In this document: positions 54,959-64,000 of the stretch, piece after piece
How positions within the stretch are numbered: the first letter of the stretch is position 1
Layout: each line of letters starts with the position of its first letter
NCBI RefSeq assembly: GCF_028682635.1
Contig: NZ_JANHLK010000003.1
Location: 310,001 to 374,000, forward strand
Direction of reading: 5' to 3'
Origin: Pseudomonas putida
GTDB lineage: Bacteria > Pseudomonadota > Gammaproteobacteria > Pseudomonadales > Pseudomonadaceae
Length of the DNA: 64,000 bases
The notes under the pieces: model-generated
What the model saw: only the letters and a program-made list of their open reading frames with translations
What the model was told of the DNA's origin: nothing
The model's database searches: none
Position numbers and translations under genes: made by a program

Positions 54959-55277
54959 GGTTTACATCCTTCCGCTTATGGCGGGATTAGGTAGTGGCTT
55001 GACTGGTGCCCATGATCCTCTCGTTTGCCTAGTCTCTGTAGATACAGTTCATCTGTATTGTGAGAGCTCAGTTAACTGTTTATAGGGGGTGTACTGGTCG
55101 AAAATGAGGCAACTGTACCTGTCTGCTCTATTGTGGTGCAATTTTGGTGATTTGAGGGGGTGGTGTAGGAAAATTCGGTAGGAAATGACCGGTACAGCAG
55201 TACAGTTTTTGTCGGGATTCTGCTCGGCAACGGCAAGCTGACGAAACTGTGTTTGCGTCAGCTGCCATCTGTATCAA
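54959..55277. promoter_or_regulatory. DUF1127 upstream region with repeated CTGTAC-type motifs
   Basis: 319 bases without a gene. It contains CTGTA/TACAG (55036-55047), CTGTAT (55053), AACTGTT (55074), GTACTGG (55090), AACTGTACCTGT (55111-55122) and the tandem GGTACAGCAGTACAGTT (55191-55207, copies 8 bases apart). AACTGTAC also occurs at 54615-54622. The density and the direct/inverted arrangement suggest operators for a regulator of the MocR/GntR kind, whose sites often have this form; the regulator is not encoded in the window. Confidence 0.5.
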
Positions 55278-56771
55278 TTACACGGCGATCATTCTTCCGG
55301 TTTCTTCCAGGTTCATGTGCCAGCTCAGTGCATCACGCAGGATATGCGGCGTGTGCCCGCCGATTGCGCAGGCCGCCGTGAAGTAGTCGTTCAGGGCCTG
55401 GCGGTAACCCGGGTGTACGCAGTTGTCGATGATGACGCGCGCCCGCTCCCGGGGTGCCAGGCCACGCAGGTCCGCCAGGCCGACCTCGGTGACGAGGATG
55501 TCGACATCATGTTCCGTGTGGTCAACGTGGCTGACCATCGGAACCACGCTGGAAATCGCCCCGCCCTTGGCGATCGACTTGGTCACGAAGATGGCCAGGT
55601 GGGCGTTGCGCGCGAAGTCGCCCGAGCCGCCAATGCCGTTCATCATCCGCGTGCCGCAGACGTGGGTGGAGTTGACGTTGCCATAGATATCGAACTCAAG
55701 GGCGGTGTTGATGCCAATGATGCCGAGGCGACGGACCACTTCAGGGTGGTTGGAAATTTCCTGGGGGCGCAGGACCAGTTTGTCCTTGTAGCGCTCCAGG
55801 TTGCCGAACACGTCAGCGTTGCGCCGGCTCGACAAGGTGATCGAACTGCCGGATGCAAAGCTCAGCTTGCCGGCATCGATCAGGTCGAACGTCGAGTCCT
55901 GCAGGACCTCGGAGTACATGGTCAGGTCTTCGAACGGCGAATCGATCAGGCCGCACATCACCGAGTTGGCGATGGTGCCGATACCGGCTTGCAACGGGCC
56001 GAGCTTGTTGGTCATGCGCCCGGCGCTGACTTCCTGCTTGAAGAAGTCGATCAGGTGATCGGCGATGGCCTGGGTATCCACATCCGGTGGCAGCACGGTG
56101 GACGGTGAGTCGGACTGGTTGGTGACCACGATCGCGACGATCTTTTCCGGTGGAATCGGGATGGCGCTGCTGCCAATGCGATCGTCGACCTTGACCAGGG
56201 GAATCGGCGTACGAGTCGGACGATAGGTCGGGATATAGATGTCGTGCAGGCCTTCGAGGTTCGCGTTGTGCGCCAGGTTGATCTCGACGATGACGTGCTT
56301 GGCGAAAATCGCGAAACTGGCCGAGTTGCCCACGGACGTAGTCGGCACGATATGGCCTTGCTCGGTAATGGCCACGGCTTCGATCACCGCGATGTCCGGC
56401 AGCTTCAGTTGCTGATTGCGCAGTTGCTCGACGGTTTCCGAGAGGTGCTGGTCGATGAACATCACCTCGCCGGCGTTGATCGCCTTGCGCAGGGTGCTGT
56501 CCACCTGGAACGGCATGCGTCGCGACAATACGCCGGCCTCGGTGAGTTGTTTGTCGAGGTCGTTGCCCAGGCTGGCGCCGGTCATCAGGCTGATCTTCAG
56601 CGGAGTGACCTTGGCCCGTTCGGCCAATGCGTGGGGTACGGCCTTGGCTTCGCCGGCGCGGGTGAAGCCGCTCATGCCGACGGTCATGCCGTCCTCAATC
56701 AGAGCGGCAGCCTCGGCGGCGCTCATCACTTTATCCAACAACGAAGGCAGGCGAATACGGTCACGGTACAT
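55278..56771 (-). CDS. Succinate/acetyl-CoA-type CoA-transferase
   Basis: A 497-residue cytoplasmic enzyme of the acetyl-CoA hydrolase/transferase family (PA5445-like in my memory, AarC/YgfH group). The catalytic glutamate lies in ALEFDIYGNVNSTH near residue 290, and the CoA-binding loop GGSGDFARNA follows at about 388. The match to succinyl-CoA:acetate CoA-transferase fits a role in acetate or propionate metabolism; hydrolase activity cannot be excluded. A 215-base gap to pntB carries its promoter. Confidence 0.88.
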   Translation of the reverse strand: MYRDRIRLPSLLDKVMSAAEAAALIEDGMTVGMSGFTRAGEAKAVPHALAERAKVTPLKISLMTGASLGNDLDKQLTEAGVLSRRMPFQVDSTLRKAINAGEVMFIDQHLSETVEQLRNQQLKLPDIAVIEAVAITEQGHIVPTTSVGNSASFAIFAKHVIVEINLAHNANLEGLHDIYIPTYRPTRTPIPLVKVDDRIGSSAIPIPPEKIVAIVVTNQSDSPSTVLPPDVDTQAIADHLIDFFKQEVSAGRMTNKLGPLQAGIGTIANSVMCGLIDSPFEDLTMYSEVLQDSTFDLIDAGKLSFASGSSITLSSRRNADVFGNLERYKDKLVLRPQEISNHPEVVRRLGIIGINTALEFDIYGNVNSTHVCGTRMMNGIGGSGDFARNAHLAIFVTKSIAKGGAISSVVPMVSHVDHTEHDVDILVTEVGLADLRGLAPRERARVIIDNCVHPGYRQALNDYFTAACAIGGHTPHILRDALSWHMNLEETGRMIAV

Positions 56772-56938
56772 GAATTGTTATCTCGGGCAACGGGTAGCAG
56801 GATGTCCAGTCTAGAGAATTTGTTGATGCCCTGTCCCGCTACCAAGGTCGCAAACGAGGCGTCTATTTCGGCACTTCCAGACAAAACACCGTTACCGTTT
56901 CGGTAACAAAGCGGCCCTTTTCCCGACGATTAACGCAA

Positions 56939-56970
56939 ACAAAAACGCCCCGACGAGTCGGGGCGTTGTG
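56939..56970 (-). terminator. Intrinsic terminator of the pnt operon
   Basis: ACGCCCCGAC, GA, GTCGGGGCGT forms a perfect 10-bp stem; on the minus strand it is followed by TTTTTGTTTG. It lies about 20 bases past the pntB stop. Confidence 0.92.
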
Positions 56971-56986
56971 GTATTGCCAAGCGGTC

Positions 56987-58420
56987 TTACTCGACGGCTT
57001 TAACCATGTCTTCGATGACTTTCTTGGCGTCGCCGAACACCATCATGGTCTTGTCCAGGTAGAACAGTTCGTTGTCCAGGCCGGCGTAGCCGCTGGCCAT
57101 CGAGCGCTTGTTGACGATGATGGTCTTGGCCTTGAACGCTTCGAGGATCGGCATGCCGGCAATCGGCGATTTCGGATCGTTCTTCGCGGCAGGGTTGACC
57201 ACGTCGTTGGCACCCAGCACCAGCACCACGTCGGCCTGGCCGAACTCGGAGTTGATGTCGTCCATCTCGAACACCTGGTCGTAAGGCACTTCGGCCTCGG
57301 CCAGCAGGACGTTCATGTGGCCGGGCATACGACCGGCGACCGGGTGGATCGCGTACTTCACGGTCACGCCGCGATGGGTCAGCTTCTCGGTCAGTTCCTT
57401 CAGTGCGTGCTGTGCCCGTGCTACCGCCAGGCCGTAACCCGGAACGATGATCACGGTGTCGGCGTTGGTCAGCAGGAAGGTCGCGTCGTCAGCCGAACCG
57501 GATTTCACCGGACGGGCTTCCTTGGCGCCTGCAGGACCTGCCTCGGCGGTATTGCCGAAGCCGCCAAGCAGTACGTTGAAGAAGGAGCGGTTCATCGCCT
57601 TGCACATGATGTACGAGAGGATCGCACCGGACGAGCCCACCAGGGAGCCTGCAATGATCAGCATCGAGTTGTTCAGCGAGAAGCCGATGCCTGCCGCCGC
57701 CCAGCCGGAGTAGCTGTTGAGCATGGATACGACCACTGGCATGTCCGCGCCACCGATCGGGATGATGATCAGCACACCCATGATGAAGGCCAGGGCCAGC
57801 ATCAAGGCGAAGGCGCTGAGGTCTCCCGTCAACATGAAGGTGATGCCCAGGCCGAGTGTCGCCACGCCCAGCAGGAGGTTCAGCTTGTGTTGGCCGGTGA
57901 ACTGTACGGGTGCGCCCTGGAACAGGCGGAACTTGTACTTGCCCGACAGCTTGCCGAAGGCGATTACCGAACCGGAGAAAGTGATCGCACCAATGGCGGC
58001 ACCGAGGAACAGCTCCAGGCGGTTACCGGCCGGGATCGCGTCACCCAGCTGCGCAACGATACCCAGCGACTGCGGCTCGACTACCGCCGCAATGGCGATG
58101 AACACCGCTGCCAGGCCGATCATGCTGTGCATGAAGGCGACCAGCTCGGGCATCTTGGTCATTTCAACGCGTTTGGCCATGATCGTACCGACAGTGCCGC
58201 CGATCAGCAGGCCGACGATCACGTAGACGATGCCGTCATGGGCCAGCTCAGCACCGAGCTTGTAGATCAGGCCGACCGTGGTGAGGATCGCCAGGCCCAT
58301 GCCGAGCATGCCGAACAGGTTGCCGCGACGCGAGGTGGTGGGGTGCGAGAGTCCCTTGAGCGCCTGGATGAAGCAGACCGAGGCGATCAAATACAGGGAA
58401 GTAACCAGGTTCATGCTCAT
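56987..58420 (-). CDS. pntB: NAD(P) transhydrogenase beta subunit
   Basis: Proton-translocating transhydrogenase subunit with the membrane dII part (about nine helices, 1-270) and the NADP(H)-binding dIII domain (about 295-477: [17 protein letters not shown] and [14 protein letters not shown]). It works with PntAA/PntAB to make NADPH from NADH using proton force. ATG 58420 overlaps the pntAB stop by four bases (ATGA); ATG 58414 is an alternative. Confidence 0.96.
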   Translation of the reverse strand: MSMNLVTSLYLIASVCFIQALKGLSHPTTSRRGNLFGMLGMGLAILTTVGLIYKLGAELAHDGIVYVIVGLLIGGTVGTIMAKRVEMTKMPELVAFMHSMIGLAAVFIAIAAVVEPQSLGIVAQLGDAIPAGNRLELFLGAAIGAITFSGSVIAFGKLSGKYKFRLFQGAPVQFTGQHKLNLLLGVATLGLGITFMLTGDLSAFALMLALAFIMGVLIIIPIGGADMPVVVSMLNSYSGWAAAGIGFSLNNSMLIIAGSLVGSSGAILSYIMCKAMNRSFFNVLLGGFGNTAEAGPAGAKEARPVKSGSADDATFLLTNADTVIIVPGYGLAVARAQHALKELTEKLTHRGVTVKYAIHPVAGRMPGHMNVLLAEAEVPYDQVFEMDDINSEFGQADVVLVLGANDVVNPAAKNDPKSPIAGMPILEAFKAKTIIVNKRSMASGYAGLDNELFYLDKTMMVFGDAKKVIEDMVKAVE

Positions 58421-58773
58421 GCTTGCTGCACCTCAGCCTTGATTGCTTCGGCCTTGGCTGCCGGAGCCTTTGCTGGAGCCGCTTTCTTCTTGAACATTTC
58501 CAGCATGCGCCGGGTGACCAGGAAGCCACCGAACACGTTGACCGCGGCCAGGGCCACGGCCAGGGTGCCCATGGTCTTGCCCAGCGGGGTCACGGTGAGG
58601 GCGGCAGCGAGCATGGCGCCGACGATGACGATGGCCGAGATCGCGTTGGTCACGGCCATCAGTGGGGTGTGCAGTGCAGGCGTCACGTTCCAGACCACGT
58701 GGTAGCCGACATAGATGGCCAGCACGAAGATGATCAGGTTGTAGATACCGTGAGAGATCAGCATGTCTTCCAT
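58417..58773 (-). CDS. pntAB: NAD(P) transhydrogenase subunit alpha part 2
   Basis: A 118-residue membrane protein with three or four helices, corresponding to the C-terminal membrane part of E. coli PntA, here split into its own gene as in other pseudomonads. The C-terminus is Lys/Ala-rich and soluble ([15 protein letters not shown]). ATG 58773 follows GAGGATAAAAAC. Between pntAA (11 bases) and pntB (overlap). Confidence 0.95.
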   Translation of the reverse strand: MEDMLISHGIYNLIIFVLAIYVGYHVVWNVTPALHTPLMAVTNAISAIVIVGAMLAAALTVTPLGKTMGTLAVALAAVNVFGGFLVTRRMLEMFKKKAAPAKAPAAKAEAIKAEVQQA

Positions 58774-58784
58774 TGTTTTTATCC

Positions 58785-59906
58785 TCAGCCGTTCTTGCGC
58801 ACGATCTGGCCGTCGCGGCACATCAGGCACGCGGCGACGATATCGTCTTCAAGGTTGATCACCAGTTGTCCTTCTTTATCGAACAACAGTTTCATGAAGT
58901 CCAGCAGGTTGCGTGCATACAGGGCCGAGGCATCGGCGCCTACGGCGGCAGCCAGGTTGGTCGGGCCAACGATGGTCACGCCGTTTTCGACGACCACCTG
59001 ATCGGCCACGGTCAAAGGGCAGTTGCCACCCTGGGCTGCGGCGAGGTCGATGACCACCGAGCCGGGTTTCATCTGCGCCACGGTTTCCGCGCTGAGTAGT
59101 GTCGGTGCCTTGCGACCCGGAATCAGTGCCGTGGTGATGACGATGTCAGCCTGCTTGGCGCGCTCGTGCACGGCCACGGCCTGACGCTGCATCCAGCTGG
59201 CCGGCATCGGGCGGGCGTAACCGCCGACACCGACGGCGCATTCACGCTCTTCATCGGTCTCGTAAGGCACGTCGACGAACTTGGCGCCCAGGGATTCGAT
59301 CTGCTCCTTCACCGCAGGACGCACGTCGGACGCTTCGATCACCGCGCCCAGGCGCTTGGCCGTGGCAATGGCCTGCAATCCGGCAACACCGGCGCCGAGA
59401 ATCAGCACCCGCGCCGCTTTCACGGTGCCCGCAGCGGTCATCAGCATCGGCATGAAGCGCGGATAATGATGAGCGGCCAGCAACACGGCTTTATAGCCGG
59501 CGATGTTGGCTTGCGAGGACAACACATCCAGGCTCTGGGCGCGGGAGGTGCGAGGTGCGGCCTCCAGGGCAAAGGCGGTAATGCCGCACTCGGCCATCTT
59601 GGCGATGGTTTCGTTGTTGAACGGATTGAGCATCCCCACCACAACGGTGCCGCTCTTTATCAGCGCAAGCTCGCTGTCGCTGGGGGCGACGACCTTCAAA
59701 ATCAGCTCTGCACCAAATGCCTCACTGGCGCTGCCAATGGTTGCGCCGGCAGCTTCATAGGCACTGTCGACAACGCTGGCATTGACGCCGGCGCCGCTTT
59801 GTACAGTGACCTTGTGACCCTGGCCGATCAGCTTCTTGATGGTTTCGGGGGTTGCAGCAACCCGTGTTTCACCGGTCTGGGTTTCGAGAGGAACACCAAT
59901 GTGCAC
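58785..59906 (-). CDS. pntAA: NAD(P) transhydrogenase subunit alpha part 1
   Basis: Soluble NAD(H)-binding dI subunit, 373 residues, alanine-dehydrogenase-like fold. Motifs: [15 protein letters not shown] at the start, the dinucleotide-binding [20 protein letters not shown] near residue 165, and the RQAVAVH region of the mobile loop. The start is GTG 59906 with AGGAGATTTGAC upstream; the in-frame ATG 59981 lacks a ribosome binding site. First gene of pntAA-pntAB-pntB. Confidence 0.96.
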   Translation of the reverse strand: MHIGVPLETQTGETRVAATPETIKKLIGQGHKVTVQSGAGVNASVVDSAYEAAGATIGSASEAFGAELILKVVAPSDSELALIKSGTVVVGMLNPFNNETIAKMAECGITAFALEAAPRTSRAQSLDVLSSQANIAGYKAVLLAAHHYPRFMPMLMTAAGTVKAARVLILGAGVAGLQAIATAKRLGAVIEASDVRPAVKEQIESLGAKFVDVPYETDEERECAVGVGGYARPMPASWMQRQAVAVHERAKQADIVITTALIPGRKAPTLLSAETVAQMKPGSVVIDLAAAQGGNCPLTVADQVVVENGVTIVGPTNLAAAVGADASALYARNLLDFMKLLFDKEGQLVINLEDDIVAACLMCRDGQIVRKNG

Positions 59907-60341
59907 GTCAAATCTCCTGCGTGATCTTATTGAGTAAACCCATGCACTACGGATGGTGCGGCTGGGGCGGCCGATCAGCACGACCCCGCTAAATTCAGGC
60001 GGGGCGCGGCATTTTGCAGGCGAACTTTGTGCCCTTCAAGGGATTATGACGGGTGACGGAAAATTAACTACAAGTCACCCCGTGACCGAATGTCGCAACC
60101 AAACGGCTCAATCCCGTCTAGGCCGTGCCTTTCGTGGATTCTGGGGCCAATCCAACAAATTACACATCGGCCATATGAATGATGCGATATGGTGATGAAA
60201 TAGTGGCGCAAAGCCGCGTCGTCAGGCGCTTGTGGCACGTTTGTACTGCTTGGTTTTACAGTTTTCCTCCATGCGACAAATACTTATATCTGTAGGGTTT
60301 TAATTTTTCTGACTACGAGGTCAGATAATTGCCAGGGGGCC
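59907..60341. other. Intergenic region between pntAA and gcdR
   Basis: 435 bases holding the pnt promoter on the minus strand. An 80-codon frame (59953-60195, plus) has no ribosome binding site and an atypical composition, so I do not call it a gene. The right part (60240-60330) is A/T-rich with a CTGAC/GTCAG dyad at 60310-60325, downstream of the gcdR stop. Nothing else is recognisable. Confidence 0.5.
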
Positions 60342-61241
60342 TTATCCTTCAAGGCTGTAGCCATGGGCCTGAGTTACCAGCCAGTCCCGAAAAGCCCTTA
60401 AAGACGCCGATTCGACCTTTCTCTCCGGAATCATCAGGTAATAGGCCTTGATACTGGAGAGTGCCTGGGGGTTGGCGATCACCAGGCGCGCCTCGGCCAG
60501 TTCGCGCTGAATCAGGAATGGCGGGATCAGCGCAATCCCCATGTCGTGCATCGCGGCCTGGGCCAGCATGGAGAATAGCTCGTAGCGCGGCCCTGTCATG
60601 TCCCGCGGCACATTCAGGTGCTGAGAGGCGAACCATTGGCGCCAGGCATAGGGGCGGGTGGTCTGTTGCAGTAGGGGCAGGTCGGCGATTTCGGCGGGTG
60701 TCAGGACATTCTTGTTGCCCAGCAGGGTAGGGCTGCACACGGGCATCGGGTTTTCACCCATCAACCTGTGGGATTCAGTACCCGACCAATCCGCATCACC
60801 GAAATAGATCGCGGCGTCGAAATCGGTGTCGGCAAACAGGAATGGGCGCGTGCGGTTGGTCAGGTTGACCGTCACTTCCGGATGTTTCTGCTGAAAGTCC
60901 TTGAGCCTGGGCAGCAGCCACTGGGTGCCGAAGGTCGGAACCACGGCCAGTTCGATTACGTTGGCGCCCTGCTGGCCCATCACGGACAAGGTGTCGCGCT
61001 CGACCGCATCGAGTTGAGTGGCCACCCGGCGACTGTAGGAAAGGCCCGCCTCCGTCAGCTTGACCCCGCGCCGGGAGCGTCGGAACAGTTCCACGCTGAG
61101 GAACTCCTCGAGGCTGGCGATCTGTCGGCAAATGGCCCCTTGGGTCAGCGAAAGCTCCTGGGCGGCCTTGGTGAAGCTTTCATGGCGTGCGGCCGCCTCG
61201 AAGCTGATCAGGGCCGTTGTGCTGGGTATTTTCCTGCGCAT
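60342..61241 (-). CDS. gcdR: GcdR, LysR-type regulator of glutaryl-CoA catabolism
   Basis: A 299-residue LysR regulator. The helix-turn-helix spans about 5-65 (ALISFEAAARHESFTKAAQE, LTQGAICRQIASLEEFL), the effector domain about 93-295. Divergent from gcdH-gcdG, with 158 bases between, which is the arrangement of GcdR in P. aeruginosa and P. putida, where it activates glutarate catabolism. ATG 61241 has GAGG nine bases upstream; the frame extends to GTG 61256. GGATTTGCGA (61276) and TGCGAAATCC (61317) form an imperfect dyad that may be its operator. Confidence 0.9.
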   Translation of the reverse strand: MRRKIPSTTALISFEAAARHESFTKAAQELSLTQGAICRQIASLEEFLSVELFRRSRRGVKLTEAGLSYSRRVATQLDAVERDTLSVMGQQGANVIELAVVPTFGTQWLLPRLKDFQQKHPEVTVNLTNRTRPFLFADTDFDAAIYFGDADWSGTESHRLMGENPMPVCSPTLLGNKNVLTPAEIADLPLLQQTTRPYAWRQWFASQHLNVPRDMTGPRYELFSMLAQAAMHDMGIALIPPFLIQRELAEARLVIANPQALSSIKAYYLMIPERKVESASLRAFRDWLVTQAHGYSLEG

Positions 61242-61399
61242 GTACGTCAACCTCACTAATACATCGCCTTGAAAGGGATTTGCGACGTTTCGGAGTGAGA
61301 AATTAGCACAACAGTATGCGAAATCCTCGTTTGCCCAAGCGTCGAACCCGGCCTAGGATCACTGCACGTTATTTGACCCTGTTTCGAGAGGACACACTC

Positions 61400-62581
61400 A
61401 TGGCCGGTAAAGCTAGCTTCAACTGGATCGATCCCCTGCTGCTGGATCAACAGCTCACCGAAGAAGAACGCATGATCCGCGACACCGCTGCGCAGTTCGC
61501 CCAGCAGAGTCTCGCGCCGCGCGTGCTCGAAGCTTTCCGCCATGAAAAGACCGACCCGGCGATCTTCCGCGAAATGGGTGAAGTGGGCCTGTTGGGCGCA
61601 ACCATCCCGGAACAGTACGGCGGCAGTGGCCTGAACTACGTCAGCTACGGCCTGATCGCCCGTGAAGTCGAGCGTGTCGACTCCGGCTATCGCTCGATGA
61701 TGAGCGTGCAATCCTCGTTGGTAATGGTGCCTATCAATGAGTTCGGTACCGAGGCGCAGAAACAGAAATACCTGCCAAAACTGGCGTCGGGCGAGTGGAT
61801 CGGTTGCTTCGGCCTGACCGAGCCTAACCATGGCTCCGATCCAGGTGCGATGATCACCCGTGCTCGCAAAGTGGAAGGCGGCTACAGCCTGACCGGCAGC
61901 AAGATGTGGATCACCAACAGCCCGATCGCCGATGTGTTCGTGGTCTGGGGCAAGGACGATGCCGGCGACATCCGTGGCTTCGTGCTGGAAAAGGGCTGGA
62001 AAGGCCTGAGCGCCCCTGCGATTCACGGCAAGGTTGGCCTGCGTGCTTCGATCACCGGTGAAATCGTCATGGACAACGTGTTCGTTCCGGAAGAAAACAT
62101 CTTCCCTGACGTCCGTGGTCTGAAGGGCCCTTTCACCTGCCTGAACTCGGCCCGTTACGGCATCTCCTGGGGCGCACTGGGTGCCGCCGAGTTCTGCTGG
62201 CACACCGCCCGTCAATACACCCTGGACCGCCAGCAGTTCGGTCGCCCATTGGCCGCCACCCAGTTGATCCAGAAGAAACTGGCCGACATGCAGACCGAAA
62301 TTACCCTGGCGCTGCAAGGCTGCCTGCGCCTGGGTCGCATGAAGGACGAAGGTACTGCGGCGGTTGAAATTACCTCGATGATGAAGCGCAACTCCTGCGG
62401 CAAGTCCCTGGATATCGCGCGCATGGCCCGCGACATGCTGGGCGGCAACGGTATCTCGGACGAGTTCGGGGTTGCCCGCCATCTGGTCAACCTGGAAGTG
62501 GTGAATACCTATGAGGGTACGCATGACGTCCACGCCCTGATCCTCGGTCGCGCGCAGACCGGCATCCAGGCGTTCTATTAA
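61400..62581 (+). CDS. gcdH: Glutaryl-CoA dehydrogenase
   Basis: FAD enzyme that oxidises and decarboxylates glutaryl-CoA to crotonyl-CoA in lysine and glutarate breakdown. 393 residues with the acyl-CoA dehydrogenase fold. The substrate and flavin segments [14 protein letters not shown] and [15 protein letters not shown] are present, and the catalytic glutamate is in [11 protein letters not shown] near the C-terminus. ATG 61400 gives the conserved start MAGKASFNW. gcdG follows after 12 bases. Confidence 0.96.
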   Translation: MAGKASFNWIDPLLLDQQLTEEERMIRDTAAQFAQQSLAPRVLEAFRHEKTDPAIFREMGEVGLLGATIPEQYGGSGLNYVSYGLIAREVERVDSGYRSMMSVQSSLVMVPINEFGTEAQKQKYLPKLASGEWIGCFGLTEPNHGSDPGAMITRARKVEGGYSLTGSKMWITNSPIADVFVVWGKDDAGDIRGFVLEKGWKGLSAPAIHGKVGLRASITGEIVMDNVFVPEENIFPDVRGLKGPFTCLNSARYGISWGALGAAEFCWHTARQYTLDRQQFGRPLAATQLIQKKLADMQTEITLALQGCLRLGRMKDEGTAAVEITSMMKRNSCGKSLDIARMARDMLGGNGISDEFGVARHLVNLEVVNTYEGTHDVHALILGRAQTGIQAFY

Positions 62582-62593
62582 TAGGAGAACGTT

Positions 62594-63814
62594 ATGGGCG
62601 CGCTTTCGCATCTACGGGTACTGGATTTATCGCGGGTGCTGGCCGGGCCGTGGTCCGGGCAGATCCTCGCCGACCTTGGCGCCGAAGTGATCAAGGTCGA
62701 GCGTCCGGGCAATGGCGATGACACGCGCGCCTGGGGCCCGCCGTTCCTCAAGGACGCCTATGGCGAAAATACCAGCGAGGCCGCCTATTACCTGTCGGCC
62801 AACCGCAACAAGCAATCGGTCACCATAGACTTCACGCGCCCTGAGGGACAGAAGCTGGTGCGTGAGCTGGCGGCCAGGTCGGACATCCTGATCGAGAATT
62901 TCAAGGTCGGCGGCCTGGCGGCCTACGGTCTGGACTATGAGTCGCTGAAGGCGATCAATCCTGAACTGATTTATTGCTCGATTACCGGTTTTGGGCAAAC
63001 CGGTCCTTACGCCAAGCGTGCGGGTTATGACTTCATGATCCAGGGCCTGGGTGGCCTGATGAGCCTGACGGGTCGACCTGAAGGCGAAGAGGGAGCCGGG
63101 CCGGTCAAGGTTGGCGTGGCGCTGACGGATATTCTCACCGGACTCTATTCCACGGTTGCCATTTTGGCGGCGCTTGCGCATCGAGACCACGATGGTGGCG
63201 GGCAGCATATCGATATGGCGTTGCTGGATGTCCAGGTCGCGTGCCTGGCCAACCAGGCGATGAATTACCTGACAACGGGCAATGCGCCAAAGCGTCTGGG
63301 TAATGCTCATCCGAACATCGTGCCTTACCAGGACTTTCCTACGGCAGATGGCGATTTCATCCTGACTGTCGGCAACGATGGGCAGTTTCGCAAATTTGCC
63401 GAAGTGGCGGGGCAGCCCCAGTGGGCCGATGATCCGCGTTTTGCGACCAACAAGCTGCGGGTGGCAAACCGGGCGGTGCTGATTCCCCTGATCCGCCAGG
63501 CTACGGTGTTCAAGACGACCGCTGAGTGGGTTGCTCAGTTGGAACAGGCCGGTGTGCCGTGCGGCCCTATCAATGATCTGGCGCAGATGTTTGAAGACCC
63601 TCAGGTCAAGGCGCGCGGGTTGGCGATCGAGTTGCCTCACGCCCTGGCTGGCATGGTGCCGCAGGTGGCCAGTCCGATTCGGTTGTCCGAGACGCCGGTG
63701 GAGTACCGGTATGCGCCACCTTTGCTGGGCGAGCATACGCTGGAGGTTCTGCAGCGGGTGCTTGGCCTGGAGGCTGGAGCCGTGTCTGCTTTGAAGGCTT
63801 CGGGCGTTCTCTGA
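62594..63814 (+). CDS. gcdG: Family III CoA-transferase GcdG (glutarate CoA-transferase)
   Basis: A 406-residue CaiB/BaiF family transferase. N-terminal LDLSRVLAGPW, the ADLGAEVIKVERPG motif, and the catalytic aspartate in QHIDMALLDVQVACL near residue 210. Beside gcdH it most likely moves CoA to glutarate, supplying glutaryl-CoA. AGGAGAACGTT precedes the ATG. The GC bias is slightly lower than its neighbours near the 3' end but the frame is intact. Confidence 0.92.
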   Translation: MGALSHLRVLDLSRVLAGPWSGQILADLGAEVIKVERPGNGDDTRAWGPPFLKDAYGENTSEAAYYLSANRNKQSVTIDFTRPEGQKLVRELAARSDILIENFKVGGLAAYGLDYESLKAINPELIYCSITGFGQTGPYAKRAGYDFMIQGLGGLMSLTGRPEGEEGAGPVKVGVALTDILTGLYSTVAILAALAHRDHDGGGQHIDMALLDVQVACLANQAMNYLTTGNAPKRLGNAHPNIVPYQDFPTADGDFILTVGNDGQFRKFAEVAGQPQWADDPRFATNKLRVANRAVLIPLIRQATVFKTTAEWVAQLEQAGVPCGPINDLAQMFEDPQVKARGLAIELPHALAGMVPQVASPIRLSETPVEYRYAPPLLGEHTLEVLQRVLGLEAGAVSALKASGVL

Positions 63815-63917
63815 TGGCGCTTTTCTATATAGAGGAGCGTTTGTCTTTCTGGATAGGGTTCAATCAGGGCGTTTTGGCGCCTCCTGCAAGTTATTGATAG
63901 AACGCCGGAATCAATGC

Positions 63918-63945
63918 TTGACGGCAGATTCTGGAAGCCTATAAT
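63918..63945 (+). promoter_or_regulatory. Strong sigma-70 promoter, probably rrn P1
   Basis: TTGACG (63918-63923), 16 bases, TATAAT (63940-63945), followed by the GC-rich discriminator TCGCCCC. This form is typical of stringently controlled rRNA promoters. The downstream leader (CGAAACGGAAAACTCCTTGG and onward) resembles what I remember of P. fluorescens rrn leaders before 16S. No structural RNA gene starts before the window ends. Confidence 0.75.
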
Positions 63946-64000
63946 TCGCCCCACTTCCGGCGCAGTCGAAACGGAAAACTCCTTGGTAAACAATGAGTTA

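Noticed and set aside
56966..58705. 579-codon open frame opposite pntB and pntAB
   Set aside because: Shadow of the transhydrogenase genes with no protein-like features.
59953..60195. Possible 80-residue protein in the pntAA-gcdR gap
   Set aside because: No ribosome binding site, atypical composition, and it overlaps the pnt promoter region.

Overview
The window is core chromosome from a Pseudomonas, most likely a fluorescens-group species. GC content is high, nearly every protein reads as a close homologue of a P. aeruginosa protein, and the short interspersed hairpin repeats are of the kind common in fluorescent pseudomonads. Judged from memory, gene order matches several separate blocks of the PAO1 map joined together: the algB-to-znuB block, the met transporter, the caa3 oxidase block, a prlC/trp block, and the pnt and gcd loci. 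I see no prophage, integron, insertion sequence, CRISPR array, tRNA or rRNA gene inside the window.

Layout. 0.4-3.6 kb: algB-kinB two-component pair. 3.6-8.9 kb, minus strand: an EAL phosphodiesterase, AmpDh2-like amidase, DgcH-like diguanylate cyclase and an EEP-family protein. 9-16 kb: dsbA, two cytochromes c, engB, the small RNA ersA, polA, a DUF2782 protein and thrB. 16.2-19.3 kb: zinc uptake (znuA divergent from zur-znuC-znuB, with a Zur box between). 19.3-25 kb: a lipoprotein, katE and metNIQ. 25-34 kb: a complete caa3-type cytochrome oxidase locus with copper and heme-A assembly genes (sco, ctaB, ctaA, a Sco-like protein, SURF1, coxC, ctaG, coxA, coxB). 34-37.3 kb: a conserved protein, then a SulP transporter and beta-carbonic anhydrase. 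37.5-42.4 kb: a radical SAM protein behind a LexA box, a YheV-like protein, prlC, a gamma-carbonic anhydrase-like protein and a HAD phosphatase. 42.4-47.7 kb: small envelope and stress proteins (HExxH lipoprotein, two related lipoproteins, two DUF1161 paralogues, OsmC, an LLM-type flavin oxidoreductase, dodecin, DUF883). 47.6-51.3 kb: trpI/trpBA and a CigR/RcnB-like protein. 51.4-55 kb: a DUF4105 protein, three tandem DUF2388 genes and a DUF1127 gene. 55-60 kb: succinate:acetate-type CoA-transferase and the pntAA-pntAB-pntB transhydrogenase. 60-63.8 kb: gcdR/gcdH/gcdG for glutaryl-CoA breakdown. The window ends at a strong promoter with a GC-rich discriminator that resembles a Pseudomonas rrn P1 promoter.

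How the parts connect. Several genes converge on envelope state and stress: KinB-AlgB, two opposing c-di-GMP enzymes, a peptidoglycan amidase, DsbA, and ErsA behind an AlgU-type promoter. Respiration (cytochromes c4 and c5, caa3 oxidase, transhydrogenase) and metal supply (Zn uptake, Cu assembly factors) form a second theme. The least explained piece is the DUF4105 plus triple DUF2388 cluster at 51.4-54.4 kb, where a repeated CTGTAC-type motif lies upstream of both this cluster and the neighbouring DUF1127 gene.
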